Source: Polaromonas sp.
GTDB taxonomy: Bacteria > Pseudomonadota > Gammaproteobacteria > Burkholderiales > Burkholderiaceae_C
Direction of reading: 5' to 3'
DNA length: 64,000 nt
NCBI RefSeq assembly: GCF_029945685.1
Contig: NZ_JAQSDA010000027.1
Span: forward strand, 372,001-436,000
The notes under the pieces are model-generated. The model did no database searches. It saw only the letters and a program-made list of their open reading frames with translations, and was not told where the DNA came from. This document shows, one piece after another, positions 48,347 through 55,729 of this stretch; within the stretch, counting starts at the first letter, position 1; each line of letters starts with the position of its first letter. Both the position numbers and the translations under genes were made by a program.

Positions 48347-50139
48347 CCATGACCATGCCCCTGTCCCTTGAACAACTGAACGCCGCACCGGCGACTGAAG
48401 CCGCCGCCTGGCTGGCCGGCCTCTACGAACATTCCCCGTGGATCGTCGAAGGCGCGCTGGCACAACGCCCTTTCCGGTCGCTGGCACAGCTCAAACACCT
48501 GATGGCCGGCATGGTCCGCAAGGCCGGCCGCGAGGCCCAACTCACCCTGATCCGCGCCCACCCCGAATTGGCCGGCAAGGCCATGGTCAGCAACACGCTG
48601 ACGGCCGAATCCACCAACGAGCAGAACAAGGCGGGCCTGACCCACTGCACGCCGGAAGAATTTGCGCGCATCCAGGCCCTCAACAGCGCCTACAACACGC
48701 GGTTCGGGTTTCCCTTCGTCCTGGCCGTGCGCGGCCCGCGCGGCACCGGCCTGAGCCGGCAGGAGATCATCGCCACCTTTGAGCAGCGTCTGGCCAACCA
48801 CCCGGACTTCGAGCTGGGGGAAGCCCTGCGCAACATCCACCGCATCGCCGAGTTGCGGCTCAATGACAAATTGGGCGCCGAACCCCGCCTGGGCAACCAG
48901 GTCTGGGACTGGCAGGAAAGCCTCAGCACTTTCAGCGACCCGGGCTACCTGGAAAAAGGCCAGCTCACGGTGACCTACCTCACCGACGCGCATCGCGCAG
49001 CTGCCCGGCTGATTGAGCAGACCATGCGGGACAGCGGCTTCGACGAGGTCAGCGTGGACGCGGTCGGCAACGTGGTCGGCCGCTACAAGGCGGCCGTGAC
49101 AGGCGCCAGGACCCTGATGACCGGCTCGCACTACGACACCGTACGCAACGGCGGCAAGTACGACGGCCGACTTGGCATCTTTGTACCCGTGGCCTGTGTG
49201 GGCGAGCTGTCGCGCGCGAGCAAGCGGCTGCCTTTCGACTTTGAAGTGATTGCTTTTGCCGAAGAAGAAGGCCAGCGTTACAAGGCCACGTTTCTCGGCT
49301 CCGGCGCGCTGATCGGCCAGTTCAACCCGGCCTGGCTGGACCAGACAGACGCCGACGGCATCAGCATGCGCGAAGCCATGCAGCACGCCGGCCTGCCGGC
49401 CACGCTGGAGTCGATAGCTGCCCTGCAACGCAAGCCTGCCGACCACCTGGGTTTTGTCGAGGTGCACATCGAGCAGGGGCCGGTGCTCAATGAACTCGAC
49501 ATCCCGCTGGGCATCGTGACCTCCATCAACGGCGGCGTGCGTTACACCTGCGAGATCACCGGCATGGCCAGCCACGCCGGCACCACCCCCATGAACCGCC
49601 GCCGCGACGCGGCGCTGGCGGTGGCTGAACTCGCGCTGTATGTGGAGCGGCGCGCGGCCCGCGATGGCGACTCGGTCGGCACCATCGGCATCTGGACGGT
49701 GCCTGGCGGCTCGACCAACGTGGTGCCTGGCCGCTGCCAGTTCACACTGGACTTGCGCGCACCCAACGATGCGCAGCGTGATGCGATGGTGGCCGATGTG
49801 CTGGCCGAACTCAAAACGATCTGTGAACGCCGCGGCGTCCACTACAGCACCGAAGAAACCATGCGCGCCGCCGCGGCACCCAGCGCCCGGGCCTGGCAAC
49901 AGCGCTGGGAGAAGGCGGTGGACAGCCTGGGCGTGCCTCTTTACCGCATGCCCAGCGGCGCGGGCCACGACGCGATGAAACTCCACGAGGTGATGCCGCA
50001 GGCAATGCTGTTTGTGCGCGGCCAGAACTCGGGCATCAGCCACAACCCGCTGGAAAGTACCACCAGCGACGACATTGAGCTGGCCGTCCAGGCCTTCCAG
50101 CACCTGCTGAACCAGGTTGGCGGAACCACGCATGACTGA
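48343..50139 (+). CDS. Bifunctional OHCU decarboxylase / allantoate amidohydrolase
   Basis: A 598-residue fusion. Residues 1 to about 170 are OHCU decarboxylase (catalytic His in LIRAHPELAGKA; FPFVLAVRG..ATFEQRL), making S-allantoin. Residues about 175-598 are a Zn-dependent M20-type amidohydrolase of the AllC/hydantoinase class (GSHYDTVRNGGKYDGRLGIF, AFAEEEGQRYKATFLGS, HIEQGPVLNELDIPLG, GMASHAGTTPMNRRRDAALA, MPSGAGHDAMKL), removing ammonia and CO2 from allantoate. The steps before and after PuuE are thus on one chain. Coupled to genes on both sides by overlap. Confidence 0.93.
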   Translation: MTMTMPLSLEQLNAAPATEAAAWLAGLYEHSPWIVEGALAQRPFRSLAQLKHLMAGMVRKAGREAQLTLIRAHPELAGKAMVSNTLTAESTNEQNKAGLTHCTPEEFARIQALNSAYNTRFGFPFVLAVRGPRGTGLSRQEIIATFEQRLANHPDFELGEALRNIHRIAELRLNDKLGAEPRLGNQVWDWQESLSTFSDPGYLEKGQLTVTYLTDAHRAAARLIEQTMRDSGFDEVSVDAVGNVVGRYKAAVTGARTLMTGSHYDTVRNGGKYDGRLGIFVPVACVGELSRASKRLPFDFEVIAFAEEEGQRYKATFLGSGALIGQFNPAWLDQTDADGISMREAMQHAGLPATLESIAALQRKPADHLGFVEVHIEQGPVLNELDIPLGIVTSINGGVRYTCEITGMASHAGTTPMNRRRDAALAVAELALYVERRAARDGDSVGTIGIWTVPGGSTNVVPGRCQFTLDLRAPNDAQRDAMVADVLAELKTICERRGVHYSTEETMRAAAAPSARAWQQRWEKAVDSLGVPLYRMPSGAGHDAMKLHEVMPQAMLFVRGQNSGISHNPLESTTSDDIELAVQAFQHLLNQVGGTTHD

Positions 50140-51364
50140 TGACGAACAACTGGATGCCTGGGTGGACGCCCACTTCGATGAGGAAGTGCGTTTTCTGCAG
50201 GAGCTGATCCGCGTGCCCACGCCCACGCCTCCCGGCAACAACGCCCCGCATGCCGAACGTACCGCCGAGTTGCTGCACGCGTTTGGTTTTGAGGCGGAAA
50301 AACACAAGATTGCGCCGGTGGAGGTGAAGGCCTATGGCCTGGAGTCCCTGACCAACCTGATCGTGCGCCGGCGTTACGGCGAAGGCCGGACCATCGCCCT
50401 GAACGCCCACGGTGACGTGGTGCCACCCGGTGAAGGCTGGACCCAGGAACCCTATGGCGGCAAGGTCGTGGACGGGAGGATCTACGGCCGGGCCGCGGCC
50501 GTCAGCAAGTCCGATTTCGCCACCTACACGTTCGCCGTGCGGGCGCTGGAGGCACTGGGCATACCCCTGCACGGCAGTGTGGAACTGCATTTCACCTACG
50601 ACGAGGAGTTCGGCGGGGAGATGGGTCCGGGCTGGCTGCTCAAGAACAAGCTCACACGGCCGGACCTGCTGATCGCCGCGGGATTCAGCCATGAAGTGGT
50701 CACTGCCCACAACGGCTGCCTGCAGATGGAAGTCACGGTGCACGGCAAGATGGCCCATGCCGCCATCCCCGACACAGGTGTGGATGCACTGCAGGCCGCC
50801 GTGCACGTCCTGAATGCGCTGTATGCGCAGAACGTGCTGTACCAGAAGATCAGCTCGAAAGTCGAGGGCATCAACCACCCCTACCTGAATGTGGGCCGCA
50901 TCGAAGGCGGCACCAACACCAACGTCGTCCCGGGCAAGGTGATGTTCAAGCTGGACCGCCGCATGATTCCCGAGGAAAAGCCGTTTGAAGTGGAACGCGA
51001 AATCCGCAAGGTAATCAATGAGGCCGCGAGGGCGTGCGAAGGTGTCCGTGTCGAGATCAAGCGCCTGCTGCTGGCCAACGCGCTCAAGCCGCTGCCGGGC
51101 AACCAGCCGCTGGTCGACGCGATCCAGAAGCACGGCCAGGCGGTCTTCGGTGAGCCCATCCCGGCGATGGGTACGCCGCTATACACCGATGTGCGTCTGT
51201 ACGCCGAGGCCGGTATCCCCGGCGTGATTTATGGCGCAGGGCCTCGCACGGTGCTCGAGTCCAACGCCAAACGCGCCGACGAACACCTGGTCCTCGACGA
51301 TCTGCGCGGTGCCACCAAGGTGATTGCACGCACCCTGCGCGAACTGCTGGCGCCCCTGCCATGA
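50132..51364 (+). CDS. M20-family metallo-amidohydrolase (ArgE/DapE-like) of the ureide operon
   Basis: A 410-residue Zn hydrolase: LIRVPTPTPPGNN at the start, NAHGDVVPPGEGWTQEPYGGKVVDGRIYGR with the first metal ligands, HFTYDEEFGGEMGPGW with the catalytic Glu pair, and MAHAAIPDTG..EGGTNTNVVPGKV in the dimerisation lid. The start MTDDEQ overlaps the fusion gene by 8 bases. Substrate is unknown: a later ureido intermediate or an N-carbamoyl or N-acyl compound imported by the ABC system downstream are possibilities. Confidence 0.85.
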   Translation: MTDDEQLDAWVDAHFDEEVRFLQELIRVPTPTPPGNNAPHAERTAELLHAFGFEAEKHKIAPVEVKAYGLESLTNLIVRRRYGEGRTIALNAHGDVVPPGEGWTQEPYGGKVVDGRIYGRAAAVSKSDFATYTFAVRALEALGIPLHGSVELHFTYDEEFGGEMGPGWLLKNKLTRPDLLIAAGFSHEVVTAHNGCLQMEVTVHGKMAHAAIPDTGVDALQAAVHVLNALYAQNVLYQKISSKVEGINHPYLNVGRIEGGTNTNVVPGKVMFKLDRRMIPEEKPFEVEREIRKVINEAARACEGVRVEIKRLLLANALKPLPGNQPLVDAIQKHGQAVFGEPIPAMGTPLYTDVRLYAEAGIPGVIYGAGPRTVLESNAKRADEHLVLDDLRGATKVIARTLRELLAPLP

Positions 51365-51541
51365 GCCCCCTTGCGCCGGCAACCATCGCCCTGGCCGCCG
51401 GTGCAGACCGGTTCAGGGGATATCCCGATGGCTGCGCCGTGCGCCCCACCCACAATCAGGGATGCACAGGGTGCCTCCAGACACCAGCCCGGCATTCTTC
51501 TTGCTTGACGTGATACATCCCTAACATTTCCCGGAGCACCC

Positions 51542-52585
51542 ATGACAAAACGCGCTTTCATCAAGACCATCGCAGCCCTGGCCGTAACGGCAACCACCGC
51601 CGTCTGCGGCAATGCCTACGCCCAGAACACGCCCATCAAGTTCCAGCTGGACTGGCGTTTCGAAGGCCCGGCGGCGCTGTTTGTCACGCCCGCGGCCAAA
51701 GGTTACTTCAAGGACGCCAAACTCGACGTGACGATTGACGCCGGCAACGGCTCAGGCGGCACCGTGACCCGCGTCGCTTCGGGCAGCTACGACATGGGTT
51801 TTGCCGACCTGGCCGCGTTGATGGAATTTCACGCCAACAACCCCGACGCCGCGAACAAGCCGGTCGCGGTGATGATGGTCTACAACAACACGCCCGCTTC
51901 GGTGATGGCCCTGAAAAAATCCGGCATCAAGACCGTGGCTGACCTGAACGGCAAAAAACTCGGCGCACCGGTGTTCGACGCCGGCCGCCGCGCTTTTCCG
52001 ATTTTCGCCAAGGCCAACAACATCAGCGGCGTGCAGTGGACTGCCATGGACCCGCCGCTGCGCGAAACCATGCTGGCGCGCGGCGATGTGGACGCCATCA
52101 CCGGCTTCACCTTCACCTCGCTGCTCAACCTCGAAGCGCGCGGCGTGAAAGCCGAGGACGTGGTGGTGCTGCCTTATGCCGACAACGGCGTCAAGCTCTA
52201 CGGCAATGTGATCATCGCCTCGCCGAAAATGATCAAGGAGAACCCCGCCGCCGTGAAGGCCTTCCTGCTGGCCTTCACCAAGGGCGTGAAAGAAGTCATC
52301 GCCAAACCGGCGGCAGCCATTGAAGACGTCAAGGCACGCGACGGCATCATCAACACCGCACTCGAAACACGCCGCCTGCAGCTGGCCATTGACACCGTGA
52401 TCAACAGCCCCGACGCGCGTGCCGAAGGTTTCGGCCAGGCCAAGGGCCCGCGCCTGACATTGATGGCCTCGCAGGTGTCCGACGCCTTCAACACCAAAAC
52501 ACGCGTCAATGCCGACAGCGTGTGGAACGGCTCCTTCCTGCCCACTGCGGCCGAGCTCAACGTTCTGCCCGCCCCAAAGAAGTAA
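51542..52585 (+). CDS. NMT1/THI5-like ABC substrate-binding protein
   Basis: A 347-residue periplasmic receptor, signal peptide to about NAYAQ. NMT1 features: PIKFQLDWRFEGPAALFVTPAAKGYFKDAKLDV, NGSGGTVTRVASGSYDMGFADLAALMEF, KKLGAPVFDAGRRAFP. Family members bind thiamine precursors, pyrimidines, nitrate or sulfonates. It heads a receptor-ATPase-permease set immediately after the ureide genes, so a purine-derived ureide, hydantoin or pyrimidine ligand is plausible. CCCGGAG precedes the start. Confidence 0.9.
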   Translation: MTKRAFIKTIAALAVTATTAVCGNAYAQNTPIKFQLDWRFEGPAALFVTPAAKGYFKDAKLDVTIDAGNGSGGTVTRVASGSYDMGFADLAALMEFHANNPDAANKPVAVMMVYNNTPASVMALKKSGIKTVADLNGKKLGAPVFDAGRRAFPIFAKANNISGVQWTAMDPPLRETMLARGDVDAITGFTFTSLLNLEARGVKAEDVVVLPYADNGVKLYGNVIIASPKMIKENPAAVKAFLLAFTKGVKEVIAKPAAAIEDVKARDGIINTALETRRLQLAIDTVINSPDARAEGFGQAKGPRLTLMASQVSDAFNTKTRVNADSVWNGSFLPTAAELNVLPAPKK

Positions 52586-52709
52586 CGGCGAGATACGGCG
52601 CCCGCCGGCGACTCGCGCCGGAAGACACCTTGAACGACACGGCCGGCCTTTCCCTGAAACGCCGGCCGTTGTCCTGAATACCCCGGGCGAATCACAAAAC
52701 TCAAAAAAC

Positions 52710-53552
52710 ATGCAAGCACATCCCGACAGCCATTTTGTTGACTTCAGCGACGTCTGGCTCGCCTACAACGACGAGTTGCTGGCGCAGAATCACTTCGCGG
52801 TCGAAGCCATCGACCTGAAGGTGCGCGAGGGCGAGTTCATCGCCATCGTCGGACCCTCGGGCTGCGGCAAATCCACCTTCATGAAGCTGACCACCGGCCT
52901 GAAAATGCCGTCCAAAGGCCGCATCACGATCGACGGGCAGCCGGTGACCGGCCCGCTGAAGATTTCCGGCATGGCTTTCCAGGCGCCCTCGCTGCTGCCC
53001 TGGCGGACCACGGTGGACAACGTGCTGCTGCCGCTGGAGATCGTCGAGCCCTTTCGCAGTCAATTCAAGTCCAAACGAAAGGAATTCGAGGAGCGCGCAC
53101 GCAAGCTGCTGCAGAAGGTCGGCCTGGGTGGTTACGAGGACAAGTTCCCCTGGCAGCTGTCGGGCGGCATGCAGCAGCGCGTGAGCATCTGCCGCGCGCT
53201 GATCCACGAACCCAAGATGCTGCTGCTCGACGAGCCCTTCGGCGCGCTTGATGCCTTCACGCGCGAGGAACTGTGGTGCATCCTGCGCGACCTCTGGACC
53301 GAGCAGCGCTTCAATGTCATCCTGGTTACCCACGACCTGCGCGAATCGGTCTTCCTGGCCGACACCGTGTATGTGATGAGCAAAAGCCCCGGGCGGTTTG
53401 TCGTCAAACGCGAGATCGACCTGCCGCGCCCGCGCGACCTCGAGGTGACCTACACCCAGGCCTTCGGCGACATCGTCCACGAGCTGCGCAGCCACATCGG
53501 GGCCATCCGCACGCCCGTCATCAACCCCGCGCCAGCCACAGAGGGTAAATAA
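52710..53552 (+). CDS. NitT/TauT-type ABC transporter ATP-binding protein
   Basis: A 280-residue single ABC cassette: Walker A GPSGCGKSTFMK, Q-loop FQAPSLLPWRT, signature LSGGMQQRVSICRAL, Walker B MLLLDEPFGALD, H-loop VTHDLRESVFLAD. Start MQAHPDSHF; longer in-frame codons upstream are intergenic. Pairs with the permease 3 bases downstream and the NMT1 receptor upstream. Confidence 0.93.
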   Translation: MQAHPDSHFVDFSDVWLAYNDELLAQNHFAVEAIDLKVREGEFIAIVGPSGCGKSTFMKLTTGLKMPSKGRITIDGQPVTGPLKISGMAFQAPSLLPWRTTVDNVLLPLEIVEPFRSQFKSKRKEFEERARKLLQKVGLGGYEDKFPWQLSGGMQQRVSICRALIHEPKMLLLDEPFGALDAFTREELWCILRDLWTEQRFNVILVTHDLRESVFLADTVYVMSKSPGRFVVKREIDLPRPRDLEVTYTQAFGDIVHELRSHIGAIRTPVINPAPATEGK

Positions 53553-53555
53553 GTC

Positions 53556-54323
53556 ATGACAAAAAAACAGATTGAACGCTGGTCCCCGTTGGTGCTGCTG
53601 CTGGCCATCCTGGCGCTGTGGCAAGGGGTGGTCGTTGTATTCGGCATCGCCGAATACATTTTTCCCGCGCCGCTGGCGATCGCCCAGTCCATGGCCGAGT
53701 TCGCCGGCCCGATCGCACAGGCCGCCTGGAAAACCTTCTGGGTCACCATGGTCGGCTTCGGCCTGTCCATCGTGGTCGGCGTGATGCTCGGCTTTCTGGT
53801 CGGCTCCTCGCGCCTGGCCTACGCCGCGGTTTACCCGCTGCTGGTCGCCTTCAATGCCGTGCCCAAGGCGGCCATTGTGCCCATCCTGATCGTCTGGTTC
53901 GGCATCGGCGTCGGCCCTGGCATCCTGACCGCTTTCCTGATCTCGTTTTTTCCGATCACCGTCAACATGGCGACAGGCCTGGCAACGCTGGAGCCTGAGT
54001 TGGAAGACGTGCTGCGCGTGCTGGGCGCCAAGCGCTGGGATGTGCTGGTGAAGGTCGGCCTGCCGCGCTCCATGCCCTACTTTTACGGCTCACTCAAGAT
54101 CGCGATCACCCTGGCTTTTGTCGGTACCGTGCTGGCGGAAATGACGGCCGGCGACTCCGGCATCGGCTACCTCATGCTCAGCGCCGGCTCGCAGCAACGG
54201 ATGGCGCTGGCCTTTGCCGGGCTGGTGGTGATCGGTGCGATGGCGATGATCATGTACGAGCTGTTCAGCTACATCGAGAAACACACGACGGGCTGGGCGC
54301 ACCGGGGAACTCAGGGCGACTGA
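53556..54323 (+). CDS. NitT/TauT-type ABC transporter permease
   Basis: A 255-residue membrane protein with about six helices; the EAA loop is LEDVLRVLGAKRWDVLVKVGLP, contacting the ATPase. Start ATG just after the ATPase stop. Completes the receptor-ATPase-permease transporter at the end of the urate/ureide gene block. A family-1 repeat begins 27 bases after its stop. Confidence 0.93.
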   Translation: MTKKQIERWSPLVLLLAILALWQGVVVVFGIAEYIFPAPLAIAQSMAEFAGPIAQAAWKTFWVTMVGFGLSIVVGVMLGFLVGSSRLAYAAVYPLLVAFNAVPKAAIVPILIVWFGIGVGPGILTAFLISFFPITVNMATGLATLEPELEDVLRVLGAKRWDVLVKVGLPRSMPYFYGSLKIAITLAFVGTVLAEMTAGDSGIGYLMLSAGSQQRMALAFAGLVVIGAMAMIMYELFSYIEKHTTGWAHRGTQGD

Positions 54324-54350
54324 CGCCGCCCGCCTCCGGTTTCCTCCATG

Positions 54351-54405
54351 AAATCGGGCTTCAGCCCAATTGGGACGGGCGCAAACAGCTATGTAAATCA
54401 TAGCA
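54351..54405 (-). repeat. Family-1 interspersed repeat, intergenic
   Basis: On the minus strand: TGCTATGATTTACATAGCTG, TTTGCGCCCGTCCCA, ATTGGGCTGAAGCCCGATTT. Full length. The remaining spacer up to 54640 is GC-rich with no gene seen. Confidence 0.82.
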
Positions 54406-54639
54406 GCCAGGATCGGTGTGACTGGCGTATTTGCCATCGCAGACTCTGTCCGGCCCTCTGGCCCTCTGGCCCCCTGGCGCTCGGTGATCGGCGCGTGCGC
54501 CTTGCGCCGGATCAGGGCCCTTGTCTGACAGGGGTGCGGCCTGCCGGACGGCCCGGCAGGCGCAGGTGCCGGGGGTACACCGGAGGAGTGGCGCATGTCG
54601 CGCTCATGCCCTCGTCGGTCCACTTCCAAGGAGAGACAC

Positions 54640-55062
54640 ATGTCCCCATCCCCTGCCCCCACCCCTACCGCTCCGTCGCCCACCCGGGCGCTCAACGTCG
54701 ACCCGGCAGACAAAGACCTTGCGGAACAAGCCCGGCCCGGCCACGGCGTTCCTTCGCAGGACCCTGAGCCTGCGGCACAGACTCCCCTTACGGCTGCAGA
54801 GTCCAACCGCGAAGCGAATTCCGTCCTGATGGGCGGTGGCGGGATAGCCGGTGCCGCTACCGGCGCGGCCGTTGGCGCTGTCCTGGCTGGCCCGGTCGGC
54901 GTGCTGGTCGGCGGAACCGTGGGCCTGGTGGCTGGCGCACTGGGCGGAGCCGCCGCGGGCCCACTGGTGACTGCGGAAGATCCCGCCAGCGCCATCCCGG
55001 GGGCAGCCGACAAGGAAGTCACTCGCGCCGGCGAAACGCGGCGTGAAGATCCATCCCGCTGA
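54640..55062 (+). CDS. Glycine-zipper small protein of unknown function
   Basis: A 140-residue protein: a disordered Pro/Ala-rich first half, then a Gly/Ala-rich hydrophobic stretch (residues about 63-108; GGGGIAGAATGAAVGAVLAG, GGTVGLVAGALGGAAAG) typical of glycine-zipper membrane-associated segments, and a charged tail. The start MSPSPAPTP follows CAAGGAGAGACAC. No signal peptide. A membrane-inserting stress protein is possible; nothing more can be said. Confidence 0.7.
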   Translation: MSPSPAPTPTAPSPTRALNVDPADKDLAEQARPGHGVPSQDPEPAAQTPLTAAESNREANSVLMGGGGIAGAATGAAVGAVLAGPVGVLVGGTVGLVAGALGGAAAGPLVTAEDPASAIPGAADKEVTRAGETRREDPSR

Positions 55063-55230
55063 TTCGCCGGTTTGCAACCATGACAGCAAGAGGGCTCTGA
55101 AACACTGCCGCGCGGCACCCAGGCCAAGCACGCTGCTGCTCCCGGCAGTACCGCGCGTACCCGGCAGCGGCCCCAGACTCCTACCCTGATCCGGCGGACC
55201 CTGCCAGCGTACCCCGCCTGGCGACAGAGG

Positions 55231-55719
55231 TCAGAGAAAGCGCTCGAGCAGCCGCCGTGACGCGCGGTCCAGCGACCCCATGTCCTTCACACTGAAATGC
55301 ACGCCATGGCCAGCCGCAATCAGCAAGGACTCGCGACTCAGGCGGCGGATGTCTTCCTCGCCCTTGAGCACAAAGCTGGTTTCGCCGCGGTCGGTCTCCA
55401 CCGCCCACGTGCTGGGTGTGCCGAAACTGGACACGCTGATGAGGCGCGTGATCTCGGGCACAAAATCGCGTAGCGCCAGTTCTTCCTCCAGCAGGCTGCG
55501 CTGCGGCAGCGGCAAGTCGCCCAGTCGCTCCAGCCAGGCCAGTTCGTGGCCTTCGCTGCTGATCAGGGAGATGCCCTCCTCCGGCGCGGCAATCGGGAAG
55601 GCGCGCACCGGCACCACGCCCAGGTGCTGCTCGCCGTCGGCCGCCACCAGCAGCAACTGGCCCGAGGCGTGTCGCTCCAGCTGGAAAGCAGGGCTGACTG
55701 AAACGGGAGGGATGGTCAT
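55231..55719 (-). CDS. DUF1854 protein of the cyanophycin locus
   Basis: A 162-residue protein starting MTIPPVSVSPAF (GGGAGG upstream). DUF1854 features: FPIAAPEEGISLISSEGHELAWLERLGDLP, LEEELALRDFVPEI, WAVETDRGETSFVLKGEEDIRRL. Proteins of this family are repeatedly found with cyanophycin synthetase genes. It lies 10 bases downstream of the ABC protein gene on the same strand; probably both act together. Biochemical role unknown. Confidence 0.88.
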   Translation of the reverse strand: MTIPPVSVSPAFQLERHASGQLLLVAADGEQHLGVVPVRAFPIAAPEEGISLISSEGHELAWLERLGDLPLPQRSLLEEELALRDFVPEITRLISVSSFGTPSTWAVETDRGETSFVLKGEEDIRRLSRESLLIAAGHGVHFSVKDMGSLDRASRRLLERFL

Positions 55720-55729
55720 GCTCAATCCT

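Noticed and set aside
49405..49465. GAGTCGATAGCTGCC in the allantoate amidohydrolase gene as a repeat copy
   Set aside because: Only about 10 bases match the core; no downstream half.
48118..50307. A 729-codon minus-strand frame opposite the OHCU decarboxylase fusion
   Set aside because: Shadow of three overlapping plus-strand genes with strong family matches.
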